Origin: Stanieria sp. NIES-3757
GTDB lineage: Bacteria > Cyanobacteriota > Cyanobacteriia > Cyanobacteriales > Xenococcaceae
Direction: 5' to 3'
DNA length: 64,000 bases
Assembly: GCA_002355455.1 (NCBI GenBank)
Contig: AP017375.1
Location: forward strand, 3,835,640-3,899,639
How positions within the stretch are numbered: the first letter of the stretch is position 1; the number at the start of each line of letters is the position of its first letter. This document shows positions 52,712 to 61,232 of this stretch, piece by piece. A model generated the notes under the pieces. The model saw only the letters and a list, made by a program, of their open reading frames with translations. It searched no databases and was not told the DNA's origin. The translations under genes and the position numbers were made by a program.

Positions 52712-53509
52712 GTGGAACAGATTAATATTTTAAGTGTTTTAATTGATAATTTTAGTATGACTGAGTTGTTAGAAAGACTCAGATTCGGAGGTGTAGTTTT
52801 CACACCCAATGTCGATCACATCATCAAATTACAGAAAGACCGAGATTTTTATCGCATTTATAAAACGGCTGATTACCGAGTTTGCGATAGTCAGTTGTTA
52901 TTGTATGCTTCCAAATTTCTTGGCACACCCTTAAAAGAAAAAATTTCAGGCTCTGACTTGTTTCCAGCTTTCTACTGGTACTACCGTAATGACAAAAACG
53001 TCAAAATCTTTTTGTTGGGAGGTGGTACAGAAGATGTCGTTGAAGATGCTCATCAAAATATCAACGAGAAAGTTGGACGCAACATGGTGATTGCTTCTTA
53101 TTCCCCGCCCTTTGGTTTTGAAAAAGATGAAATCGAATGTCAAAAAATTATTCAGATGATTAATAATTCTGGAGCAACTGTTCTGGCAGTAGGTTTGGGA
53201 GCTCCTAAACAAGAAAAGTGGATTTATAAATACAAAGACCAACTACACAATATCAAACTGTTTTTTGCGATTGGTGCAGCCATTGAGTTTGAAGCTGGTT
53301 ATCGTCGGCGCGCACCCAAATGGATGAGTACGGTTGGTTTGGAATGGTTGTTTAGATTAATGCTAGAACCCAAACGTCTTTGGAAAAGATATTTAGTAGA
53401 AGATTTAGCGTTTTTTGTTCTCATTCTTTTACAAAAAATAAATTTACAACCTCTGAGAAGAATACGAGGAATGATTTCACCCTGGAGAAGAAAATTAGCT
53501 GCGAAATAA
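52712..53509 (+). CDS. WecB/TagA/CpsF-family glycosyltransferase
   Basis: A 265-residue GT26-type glycosyltransferase from GTG 52712. It has TPNVDHIIKLQKDRDFYRIY with the catalytic/acceptor Asp-His, DSQLLLYASKFLGTPLKEKI, GSDLFPAF, the nucleotide-binding KIFLLGGGTEDVVEDAHQN and VGLGAPKQEKWIYKY, and RRAPKWMSTVGLEWLFRLM near the end. It transfers ManNAc-type or other hexosamines to lipid-linked acceptors in wall or capsule polymers. The last 15 bp overlap the convergent ureF gene end. Confidence 0.93.
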   Translation: MEQINILSVLIDNFSMTELLERLRFGGVVFTPNVDHIIKLQKDRDFYRIYKTADYRVCDSQLLLYASKFLGTPLKEKISGSDLFPAFYWYYRNDKNVKIFLLGGGTEDVVEDAHQNINEKVGRNMVIASYSPPFGFEKDEIECQKIIQMINNSGATVLAVGLGAPKQEKWIYKYKDQLHNIKLFFAIGAAIEFEAGYRRRAPKWMSTVGLEWLFRLMLEPKRLWKRYLVEDLAFFVLILLQKINLQPLRRIRGMISPWRRKLAAK

Positions 53510-54187
53510 ACGAACGTGCTGATATTGATGAGCCATACTTGCTAATCCCAAACCAAAACTACAACTACAAAGGTCATCGTCTGATAAAGAAATAATTGTT
53601 GTTGCTGCGTTAATTATGTCTTGATTAAGTTGAAACAATAATTTTTGACCGCTAGTTTGTCCCAACGGAATTAATCTTACTCCCACACTAATCAAATTTG
53701 CTGTCCAACTTTGTAAATAACCAAGTAAAGCAGATTCAGAACTCAGCTTCCAGTAAGCAGCACCAATTCCAAAAGCAATGCAATAGTTACATTGTCTACC
53801 TAAAATTTGAGCTAATTGTTTGATTGGAGGACAATTATCGTCAGTTTTTGGTTGTAATTCCGTTAGCAATCGTAAAAGAGAAGTTCCCATTTGCCAACTT
53901 TGGTAACGTAATTCAGAAGATTCTTTAGCAGCACTACTCCAACTATTCCAATCGTCAAGAGCCTGAACATTTCCTGCTTTTAAACTCCAATAGGCTCTCA
54001 GCATAATTCCTGTTTCAAGACGGATGGCACCATAATTTAATTCTCTGGTTAACCACCAAGCTAAAGATTCAGCAGAAGAAATTGTTTCTTGACTAATTAG
54101 AGATTCTAAGCCTTCTGAATAACTATAAGCCCCTAAAGGGAGACTCGGACTAGTCAACTGAAGTAAAGATAAAATTGTTTCATTCAT
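53495..54187 (-). CDS. ureF: Urease accessory protein UreF
   Basis: A 230-residue all-helical protein. Typical UreF sequence: LLQLTSPSLPLGAYSYSEGL near the start, LNYGAIRLETGIMLRAYWS, and the conserved RLIPLGQTSGQKLLFQL late helix. It works with UreD/UreH and UreG to load nickel into urease. It starts 8 bp inside the end of ureE (overlap), so the two are coupled. Its 3' end overlaps the end of the convergent glycosyltransferase gene by 15 bp. ureG and the structural genes are not in the window. Confidence 0.95.
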   Translation of the reverse strand: MNETILSLLQLTSPSLPLGAYSYSEGLESLISQETISSAESLAWWLTRELNYGAIRLETGIMLRAYWSLKAGNVQALDDWNSWSSAAKESSELRYQSWQMGTSLLRLLTELQPKTDDNCPPIKQLAQILGRQCNYCIAFGIGAAYWKLSSESALLGYLQSWTANLISVGVRLIPLGQTSGQKLLFQLNQDIINAATTIISLSDDDLCSCSFGLGLASMAHQYQHVRLFRS

Positions 54188-54626
54188 AATTGTGAGTATG
54201 ACCGTAAGCCCCTATTTCTGGTTGAAAGGGAGTTATCTCTTCAGTAACTTCTAAACCTAATTGAATTAACAAAGAAGCTAAAACTGAATCGGGAGTAATT
54301 CTGAGATAATCAGGAGTAATTTCTAGAGCAACATGACGATTGCCTAAATGATAAGCTGCTCTGATTAAATCTAAAGTAGTTTTACCCCTAATGGTCATAA
54401 CTAGTTCTGGTTTAGCCAAAACCCTTACAATTAGCTCCCCTGTTTGAGAACGCAGTAAATCCCCATCTTGAAGAACCGTTCCTCTAGGTAAATAAATATC
54501 TACCCAATAATTGGGAGTAATTTCTAATTTCTGTCGCGATCGCCTTCTCTCTTCAGCAGTTAAAGAGATTGTCCAGGCGGTCTCTATCTTTTCCTTAGTA
54601 GAAAAACATTCTGTTAACCTAATCAT
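54180..54626 (-). CDS. ureE: Urease accessory protein UreE
   Basis: A 148-residue nickel carrier for urease. The N-terminal domain has RRSRQKLEITPNYWVDIYLP and RGTVLQDGDLL; the C-terminal ferredoxin-like domain has LIRAAYHLGNRHVALEI with the conserved metal-binding His at the dimer face. The C-terminus ends YGHTHNYE with only two His, so it lacks the long His tail of some UreE. It overlaps ureF by 8 bp. Confidence 0.95.
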   Translation of the reverse strand: MIRLTECFSTKEKIETAWTISLTAEERRRSRQKLEITPNYWVDIYLPRGTVLQDGDLLRSQTGELIVRVLAKPELVMTIRGKTTLDLIRAAYHLGNRHVALEITPDYLRITPDSVLASLLIQLGLEVTEEITPFQPEIGAYGHTHNYE

Positions 54627-55204
54627 AAAATAAATATTAATGACAATTAAACAAAAAATTCCAAGATTAAAGCATAAAAAAATTAATAATTTTTAGTCAA
54701 GTTTAATATTTTTTTGAGCAGAGTATGGCTGAATTATATTAAATAAGGGATACTAAAATTAACGGTGTGATTGAGGGGAATAGTGAGATGTGGGAACGAT
54801 TGATACTAGCTATTGCGGTAACTTTTTGTTTGTGTTTATTATTTCAATTCAGCGGAAATTCAGCAAAACCAACCTTGTTTCGGACAAATTTTGGCCAAAC
54901 TTCAAGTTTTATTTTTAGCATTCCGATTTTTTCTGGATCGCAATAAATTTTGGCAAAAGATAGTCTCAAAACTAACAATATTTAGTACAAATTTATTTAA
55001 ATGGTGTTATTGCTGAATTAAGAGTCTTACCTCAATAAATTTTAAAAGACAATATTTTTGTTTAACTATAGTCTTAGATCTTTGTTCTCATCTGGTATTG
55101 ATACCAAAACGTAGAGCGATCAAGACTTTTTTTATCGCTTAAATCTATAGGTAATATTTAAATAAAGCAATTGATTGACTGCCAACTAGATTGAAGGCAA
55201 ATAA
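54627..55204. other. Intergenic region holding one small ORF
   Basis: About 580 AT-rich bases between ureE (which starts at 54626 on the minus strand) and the end of the repeat protein. The only coding-like stretch is the 52-residue ORF at 54788-54946. I see no RNA gene, palindrome or insertion sequence in the rest. Confidence 0.5.
54788..54946 (+). CDS. Small exported or membrane protein, 52 residues
   Basis: ATG 54788 after a GAGGGGAA ribosome binding site 7-14 bases upstream. It begins MWERLILAIAVTFCLCLLFQ, a good signal or anchor helix, followed by SGNSAKPTLFRTNFGQTSSF and a hydrophobic end. The strong ribosome binding site and the N-terminal helix make it likely to be real. No family recognised. 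Confidence 0.55.
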   Translation: MWERLILAIAVTFCLCLLFQFSGNSAKPTLFRTNFGQTSSFIFSIPIFSGSQ

Positions 55205-56320
55205 TTAAAATGGCATTTGCACACCCATTTTAGGAGTAATATTGCCGTTGGCATCTAAATCTGCACTCACCCCAATTGAACCAACCCCTATTTTTCTTTT
55301 CCAAGAAGCTGTTCCCCCCAAAATATTGGTATCATCATCAATTTTGGCACTTACACCAACTAAACCAACCCCAGTATCTATAGTTAGTTCTACACTACCT
55401 TGAGTAAAATTAGCTTGTCCGTCAAAATTACCATTCAAACCAACCGAACCTAAAAATAATTTAGTTTTCCAAGAAGCGTTTCCTCCTGTAAAGCTTGTCT
55501 CATCATCAAAATTGCCACTGATTCCAATCGAGCCAAAGGAAGTTTCAGTATTCCAAAAAGCATTTGTACTAATAAAATTAGCTTGTTCGTCAAACTTACT
55601 ACTCACTCCGACTGAACCGAGTGAAGTTTTAGCTTGCCAAGAAGCGTTACCACCAGTAAATTCAGTCTCGTGATTAAAATTCCCATTAACTCCAATTGAA
55701 CCGAGTAAAGTTTTGGCTTGCCAAGAAGCGTTACCACCAGTAAATTCAGTCTCGTGATTAAAATTCCCATTAATCCCAATTGAACCTATTGAAGTTTCAC
55801 TTTTCCACGCAGCATTACCACCAGTAAACTGCGCTTGGGCATTAATATTGGCATTGATATTAAAAGAGCCAAGTTCATTAGCTGTCTGCAAAAAAGCTTT
55901 ACCACCAGTAAAAGTAGCCTCTTTGTTGAAATCGCCACTGACTCCAATTGAACCAAAGGAAGTTTGTTTTTTCCAACCCGTATTTCCTGCGGTAAAAGTA
56001 GCTTCTTCAGGAATAATCAAAGTTTTATCTACTCTAAGAGGAGTAAAGTCGGTAGCAGTTCGCTGTGTAATAGTATCTGAGGGTTGGTTAATCCTAACAG
56101 GAGTAAGATTTTTGGCAGTTGGTGCTAAAAGATAATTGGTTGAAAACTTAATTTGTCGAGCAAACTCACCATTAACTGCGACAAAATTCAAAAAAGTTGC
56201 CATTTCCCCAGTTATATTACCCTTGTAATTAACTAAATTATCAAACTCGGCACTAACTTGAACTGGTTCAACGAAATTTACTGAAGTTGCCAGAAAAATA
56301 CTCGTCGTAATGAGCCACAT
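55205..56320 (-). CDS. Exported protein with nine 28-residue repeats
   Basis: A 371-residue protein from ATG 56320 (ribosome binding site TTGGAG). A signal peptide-like start (LITTSIFLATSVNFVEPVQV) precedes about 85 unique residues, then nine consecutive 28-residue units of the pattern ExxFTGGNASWxxxTxxGSI then GVNGNFNx, without gaps. Two adjacent units are almost identical also in DNA. Each unit looks like two beta strands, and the protein ends in Phe (VQMPF) as outer-membrane barrels do. This suggests a beta-barrel or beta-solenoid surface protein. I do not recognise a described family. Confidence 0.75.
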   Translation of the reverse strand: MWLITTSIFLATSVNFVEPVQVSAEFDNLVNYKGNITGEMATFLNFVAVNGEFARQIKFSTNYLLAPTAKNLTPVRINQPSDTITQRTATDFTPLRVDKTLIIPEEATFTAGNTGWKKQTSFGSIGVSGDFNKEATFTGGKAFLQTANELGSFNINANINAQAQFTGGNAAWKSETSIGSIGINGNFNHETEFTGGNASWQAKTLLGSIGVNGNFNHETEFTGGNASWQAKTSLGSVGVSSKFDEQANFISTNAFWNTETSFGSIGISGNFDDETSFTGGNASWKTKLFLGSVGLNGNFDGQANFTQGSVELTIDTGVGLVGVSAKIDDDTNILGGTASWKRKIGVGSIGVSADLDANGNITPKMGVQMPF

Positions 56321-56544
56321 CGATATAAATCTCCAATCAATCTTATTTTATAGTCATTTTTGCTCTCAAAATCTTGAAATTTAGCTTAATTTGGCGAGAG
56401 AATTTATGATAGTTTAACGCGATCGCTGGACAAGTGCGTTGATTTAAGACATGATGTTTTGTGATTAATCAACAACCATTAAATTAATTATTCCCATTAC
56501 TTGAGTTATCAATATACTGGTTTGGAGTTAAATTTTGAGAATTT

Positions 56545-57951
56545 ATGGCTAAACAAAAATCTTATGTGTCAGATGAAGTATTCTCAAACAGACCAATTGC
56601 CGTAGATTTATTTGCTGGTGCAGGAGGAATGACTCTTGGTTTTGAACAAGCCGGTTTTGATGTGTTAGCAGCAGTAGAGATCGATCCCATTCACGCTTGC
56701 ACTCATCAATATAATTTTCCTTTTTGGACGATCTTATGCCAGAGTGTTACAGAAACTACAGGACAAGAAATTAGAGCCAAATCAGCTATTAAAGACCGTG
56801 ATATTGATGTAGTCTTTGGTGGCCCTCCCTGCCAAGGTTTTTCGATTATGGGGAAAAGAATTTTTGACGATCCGCGCAATTCCCTAATTTTTCATTTTGT
56901 TCGGTTGGTGTTGGAATTAAGACCGAAATTTTTTGTGATGGAGAATGTACGAGGATTAACTATTGGTAAAGCGCAGCAACTATTAATTGAGATAATTAAG
57001 AAATTTCAGGCAAATAATTATCAGGTTCAAGAAGATTATCAAATTTTAAATGCTGCTTGTTTTGGAGTTCCGCAACACCGAGAAAGATTGTTTTTAATTG
57101 GAGCAAGAGCAGACTATGTTTTACCAGCTTATCCTCAACCAATTACTAAACCTCTAAGCAAAAGAAAAGGCAGTTATATTTTTAGTGAAAAACCACCCAA
57201 CTGTGATTTATTGCCTAGTCCTAATGTTCGAGATGCACTCCAAGATTTACCAATTATAGAAAATTACCCCGAATTGTTCGAGCGAGATTGGGTTTGGGCA
57301 GAATTTAAAGAACCAAGTCTTTACGGAGCAACTTTACGGGGGTTGAGAAGATTGGAAACTAATTATTCCTATGAACGTGAGAGCATTTTTCTTCAAGCCT
57401 TTTCTAGTCGCTACTCTTCAACAACTAAGCTTGCTCAAACTAATTACGCTTTATTAACTTCTAGTTTAAGAACCAAACATACACCCAGATCTATTAGTCG
57501 TTTTGCAGCAACTAACCCTGGCAAAAAAGAACCAATCAGCCGATTTTTTCGGCTTCATTATGATGGTATTTGCAATACTTTAAGAGCAGGAACTCCTTCT
57601 AATAAAGGTGCTTTTACTTCTCCTCGACCAATTCATCCCGAACAACCACGCTGTATTACAGTCAGGGAAGCTGCAAGATTGCATTCTTACCCAGACTGGT
57701 TTCGTTTTCATAGCACTAAATGGCATGGGTTTCGACAAATCGGCAATTCTGTTCCACCCCTGCTTGCTCAAGCAGTAGCTACTGAAATTGTCAAAGTGCT
57801 TGATTTATTTTTAACCCTACCAACCAAAAAGCAAAATTTGGGTTCAGAAAGTCTACTCTATTTAAATTTTTCTGAAGCGACTCGCTACTATCATCTTCGT
57901 GCCCAGACTATGGAAGAATTAGCTCAAAAAATCACCTCAGAAACAACTTAA
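56545..57951 (+). CDS. DNA (cytosine-5-)-methyltransferase
   Basis: A 468-residue C5 methyltransferase with motifs in the usual order: I DLFAGAGGMTLGFEQAG, IV GGPPCQGFSIMGKR with catalytic Cys, VI FFVMENVRG, VIII PQHRERLFLIG, IX/TRD region about 250-380, and X RQIGNSVPPLLAQAV. No restriction enzyme gene is adjacent. The start and motif I region resemble Synechocystis Slr0214 (M.Ssp6803I), which methylates CGATCG, the core of HIP1; given the HIP1 density here, that specificity is an attractive guess but not proven. Its stop is 3 bp from the end of the convergent DUF427 gene. Confidence 0.93.
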   Translation: MAKQKSYVSDEVFSNRPIAVDLFAGAGGMTLGFEQAGFDVLAAVEIDPIHACTHQYNFPFWTILCQSVTETTGQEIRAKSAIKDRDIDVVFGGPPCQGFSIMGKRIFDDPRNSLIFHFVRLVLELRPKFFVMENVRGLTIGKAQQLLIEIIKKFQANNYQVQEDYQILNAACFGVPQHRERLFLIGARADYVLPAYPQPITKPLSKRKGSYIFSEKPPNCDLLPSPNVRDALQDLPIIENYPELFERDWVWAEFKEPSLYGATLRGLRRLETNYSYERESIFLQAFSSRYSSTTKLAQTNYALLTSSLRTKHTPRSISRFAATNPGKKEPISRFFRLHYDGICNTLRAGTPSNKGAFTSPRPIHPEQPRCITVREAARLHSYPDWFRFHSTKWHGFRQIGNSVPPLLAQAVATEIVKVLDLFLTLPTKKQNLGSESLLYLNFSEATRYYHLRAQTMEELAQKITSETT

Positions 57952-57954
57952 AAT

Positions 57955-58239
57955 TTAAACTTCAACTTTTACCCCGCGCCAAAAAGCAATGTAACCTTCT
58001 ATGTGTTTGGCTTTTTCTTTGGCTTTGGGATAATACCAAGCTGCATCTTTATTTTCTTGATCATCAACCACAATCGTATAGTAGCTAGCTTCTCCTTTCC
58101 AAGGACAACTAGTATGAGTATTGCTTTCGCGAAAATAAGCTTGATTAATTGAGTCAGGAGGAAAATATTGATTTCCTTCTACTACTTGAGTGCGATCGCT
58201 CTCGGCTAAGATTGCACCATTCCAAATTGCTTTAGGCAT
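57955..58239 (-). CDS. DUF427-family protein
   Basis: A 94-residue protein with the complete DUF427 pattern: VWNGxxxAES-like start (AIWNGAILAESDRTQVVEG), YFPPDSI, TSCPWKGEASYYTIVV, AAWYYPKAKEKAKHIEGYIA and FWRGVKVEV. The fold is a small beta barrel of unknown function, often annotated nucleotidyltransferase domain by context only. It is 18 bp downstream of the TPR gene on the same strand and probably co-transcribed. Confidence 0.92.
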   Translation of the reverse strand: MPKAIWNGAILAESDRTQVVEGNQYFPPDSINQAYFRESNTHTSCPWKGEASYYTIVVDDQENKDAAWYYPKAKEKAKHIEGYIAFWRGVKVEV

Positions 58240-58257
58240 TGTTATTCCTTGTTTTAA

Positions 58258-60336
58258 TTATCTTTTCTGTAAATCTAACTTTAACTTTTCTGCTAAGGCA
58301 TAGTTTAATCGATAGGAAGCTTGGGGATAAGTTGGTTTGAGTTCTAAAACACGACGATATGCTTGAACAGCTTGATTCCATTGTTTTTCTTCTGCCAACT
58401 CTTGACCCAAAAGAAAATATAATTCGGCATTGTGAGGATCGTATTGAATTGCCTGACGATAACAAGCGATCGCTTCTTGTTGTTCGCCTTTCAAACTTAA
58501 AATTTGACCTAAACGATAATATGCTGGAATAAATTGTGGTTTTAAGCCAATTGCCTGACGATAACAAATAACTGCTTGCTCTAGGTTTCCTTGTTTTTGC
58601 AGTAATCTACCCAAATAGACATGCTCTGAGGCTGGAGCTAAATCAGGTTTAAGGCTTAGTGCTTGATAACGATGTTCGAGGGAGTCGGAAGTTTTGCCGA
58701 TTTTTTCTAAAGCATCGGCTAAATACCAATAAGCTTCGGCATATTGATAATTAATCTTGAGAGCTTTGTGATAACAATTAATGGCGGTTTGCCACTGTTG
58801 TTGCTTGGCATACAAATTACCTAGATCTAATTGAGTTTTGGCAGAATCTGGTTTTAATTGAGCTTGTTTTTGATAACGTTCTATTGCTTTATCTATTTGT
58901 TTAGTTCCTGATTGAGTGCCTTGGGTGCAGGAACTTGCTGAGGGGCTGTGTGCGGAACTTGATTCCGCACCTTGTAAGCCCCGTTCCCGCACAGGAGAAG
59001 CAGTGTTTTCACTCGTTTCAGAAACAGATGTCAGCAGAGTAGTTTGATTAGCCAAATCATCGGAACTTTGGTGTAATAATTGCTGAACTTGTTTGAGTCT
59101 AGCTAATTGAGGCGTACTTGGAGAATTAATAGTTGAATTAGCTGTTGGTTGAGTGTCAGACCGTGGCTGTGACTGAGATAAATTTAATTCTAAAGCTTTA
59201 CGATAATAATTAGCAGCTTCTTGCCATTTGTTTTGTTTTTCTAAATTTTGGGCTATTTCTTGATAGGTTGCTACTGATTGAGTTGGTGATAAATTAGAAT
59301 TTGCTAAGGATGATTGGAAAGCATTAGTTTGAGTTTGGTGATTTAATGCCTCTAATTCTAAAAATTTTGAGTGATATAGTTGAGCTTTCTCTGGCTGATT
59401 CAGTTGTTCCCAAATTTGAGCTAAATTTCGATAAGCTTCAGCAAAAGTAGGTTTGATAATAATTGCTTTTTGATAATATTCAATCGCTTGTTGCCATTTA
59501 TTTTGTCCAGCATAAAGACTAGCAACTTTAGCGTAGACTTTTGCCAAATCAGGTTGAATTTCTACTGCTTTAGCATAACAATCCATTGCTTCCGCAGTTT
59601 TTCCCATTCTTTGTAAAGCATTGCCCCAGATTTTATAAGCCTCGGCTAGATTAGGACAAAGTTGGGTAGCCTGTTTACATGCGATCGCAGCTTGTTGCCA
59701 ATTATGGCGATCGCACGATTCTAAAGCTTGTTGTAAATAGATTTGAGCAGCTTCCCATTCAATGGTAATAGTTTGTTGGCTATTAATTTTATTAACTTCT
59801 CCTGAAAAAAGTGGATAATAAGAATTACTATCTGCCGACCGAAAGGTAAAATTTGCCAACTTTTGCCTATTTTGCGCGGATAAAGGTTGAAAAGCAAAAG
59901 CTGAGTTGAGTAAGCTATCTTTTTTAAGTAATTGATTAATTACTGCTTGAGAATTAGATTTAAAAGATTGTTTTGCTTGTTGCCAATTTAAAGATTTAAA
60001 GATAATTGCTTGACGATAATAATTAGCTGCTTGTTCTACTTGTCCTTTCTGTTTATAAGCAGTTGCCAATTGCTCATAAGCTAAAGCGAGATTATTATTT
60101 TGTTGTAGAGTAATCGATGATTTTGTCGATCTAGTCGCTAAATGAGATGTTTGTTCAATAGCTTGACGATAAATAGTAATCGCTTCAGTTAACTTGCCTT
60201 GTTGACGAAAATCATCTGCTTCTTTAAGCTGAGATTCGATTTGATGATCTGAGTCGACTGAAGGCTTTTCATTTGATTGAGAAGATGATTCAGAATTAGT
60301 CGGGGAGTCCAAAAAAGTCTTCAGGAGCTTAAACAT
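58258..60336 (-). CDS. TPR-repeat protein with palindromic insertion
   Basis: A 692-residue protein made of about a dozen tetratricopeptide repeats in three blocks (roughly 35-115, 200-330 and 480-690), for example EAYKIWGNALQRMGKTAEAM, EAYWYLADALEKIGKTSDSL and PAYYRLGQILSLKGEQQEAI. The first block is followed by a low-complexity linker. Around residues 449-472 a stretch SPVRERGLQGAESSSAHSPS is encoded by a large palindromic repeat (58925-58992) and does not look like the rest. It is a scaffold for protein contacts; no enzyme domain is present. It begins the minus-strand operon with DUF427. Confidence 0.88.
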   Translation of the reverse strand: MFKLLKTFLDSPTNSESSSQSNEKPSVDSDHQIESQLKEADDFRQQGKLTEAITIYRQAIEQTSHLATRSTKSSITLQQNNNLALAYEQLATAYKQKGQVEQAANYYRQAIIFKSLNWQQAKQSFKSNSQAVINQLLKKDSLLNSAFAFQPLSAQNRQKLANFTFRSADSNSYYPLFSGEVNKINSQQTITIEWEAAQIYLQQALESCDRHNWQQAAIACKQATQLCPNLAEAYKIWGNALQRMGKTAEAMDCYAKAVEIQPDLAKVYAKVASLYAGQNKWQQAIEYYQKAIIIKPTFAEAYRNLAQIWEQLNQPEKAQLYHSKFLELEALNHQTQTNAFQSSLANSNLSPTQSVATYQEIAQNLEKQNKWQEAANYYRKALELNLSQSQPRSDTQPTANSTINSPSTPQLARLKQVQQLLHQSSDDLANQTTLLTSVSETSENTASPVRERGLQGAESSSAHSPSASSCTQGTQSGTKQIDKAIERYQKQAQLKPDSAKTQLDLGNLYAKQQQWQTAINCYHKALKINYQYAEAYWYLADALEKIGKTSDSLEHRYQALSLKPDLAPASEHVYLGRLLQKQGNLEQAVICYRQAIGLKPQFIPAYYRLGQILSLKGEQQEAIACYRQAIQYDPHNAELYFLLGQELAEEKQWNQAVQAYRRVLELKPTYPQASYRLNYALAEKLKLDLQKR
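58925..58992. repeat. 68-bp nested palindrome in the TPR gene
   Basis: Outer arms GTGCAGGAAC / GTTCCCGCAC (one mismatch), middle arms GGGGC / GCCCC and inner arms GTGCGGAA / TTCCGCAC around loop CTTGA. All three pairs are nested with the same centre. It is GC-rich inside an AT-rich gene and keeps the reading frame. Confidence 0.8.
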
Positions 60337-61232
60337 AATTAATTGATGATTGCTAAACTACACTCTTGCTTAGGTATATTTACGGATTATCAAATAGAAA
60401 ATTAAATATTTTTTCTCATTGTTACTACGATACAAAAAAAATCAGTAATTACACTAACTTCTAGCAAAATTTTGTGGTCAAGTTCAATGTTTTTACTGAA
60501 TTTTTAAGGTTGAAAATAACTGATTCACATTTGAGAAAATACTGTGAACGTTGTTTGAGCAATCATCGGTGTTTCCTACTCAAGCCAAGGTAGGTTTGAC
60601 TATTACAGAAAAAAGCCTAATTTTAATAGTTAAAAAGCTAGAGAATAACCTGCTATCAAATGTATCTGACTCCGTTCCCCATCATTGCTAGCGAGACCGC
60701 CTTCTATTCCTAAATCAAGTACACTTTGATTAATAAAATTCATTTCGTGATGCTAATGGGGCACCGTGTTGTGATGATTATGATTTCCTTCTTCTGCCAT
60801 CCCAGGCATACCTTCCATAAAACGATGCTCGTGTAACCCCTCGCCACCGTAATTTTCTCCCGGTTTCATATTATCGAATAACGATAGTGCAACACAAAAA
60901 TTATTTACAAGGTATCAAACGGTATCTCAATATCTATTTGAACGTTTCTATCAAGGATGTTGGTTTACCAGGAATTGGTGATCTAGAAGCTTGTCGTCAA
61001 CAAGCGAACGGAACTGTTTAGTACTTTGCAAAACAGTTAAGAAAAAGAATTACCATCAAAATTGAGATTTAGCTAATTTTCTTAACAAATTAGTTGTTGG
61101 TAGCAGCAAAATAATAAATTTAGTGAAAGGAAGCACCAAAAATTTAATTTTTTTCTCAATGTCTAATATCTATATCTTTAATGATCAAACAAATTTCCGT
61201 TATTCAGATAGTTGTGGTGAGGAGGTACAGAC
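60337..61232. other. Intergenic region with gene remnants
   Basis: About 900 bases. It holds a minus-strand remnant (60630-60869, listed separately) and, on the plus strand at 60887-61021, a 44-residue frame from GTG containing NVSIKDVGLPGIGDLEACRQ, which looks like the tail of a lost gene. The rest is AT-rich. The promoter of the bicarbonate transporter gene should lie near 61100-61220, where a strong ribosome binding site GAGGAGG is seen at about 61220. Confidence 0.55.
60630..60869 (-). pseudogene. Remnant of a His-rich outer-membrane protein
   Basis: One frame broken by a TAG at 60753. Before it reads MKPGENYGGEGLHEHRFMEG then GMAEEGNHNHHNTVP, after it HHEMNFINQSVLDLGIEGGL and DGERSQIHLIAGYSLAF. 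The last part, with alternating strands and a terminal Phe, is like the last hairpin of an outer-membrane barrel; the His/Met-rich part suggests metal binding. The N-terminal part is missing. Confidence 0.5.

Noticed and set aside
55205-56320. Regular DNA repeats that could look like a CRISPR array
   Set aside because: The period is 84 bp, the whole stretch is one open frame and the variation follows codons; these are protein repeats. No cas genes or true arrays were seen anywhere.
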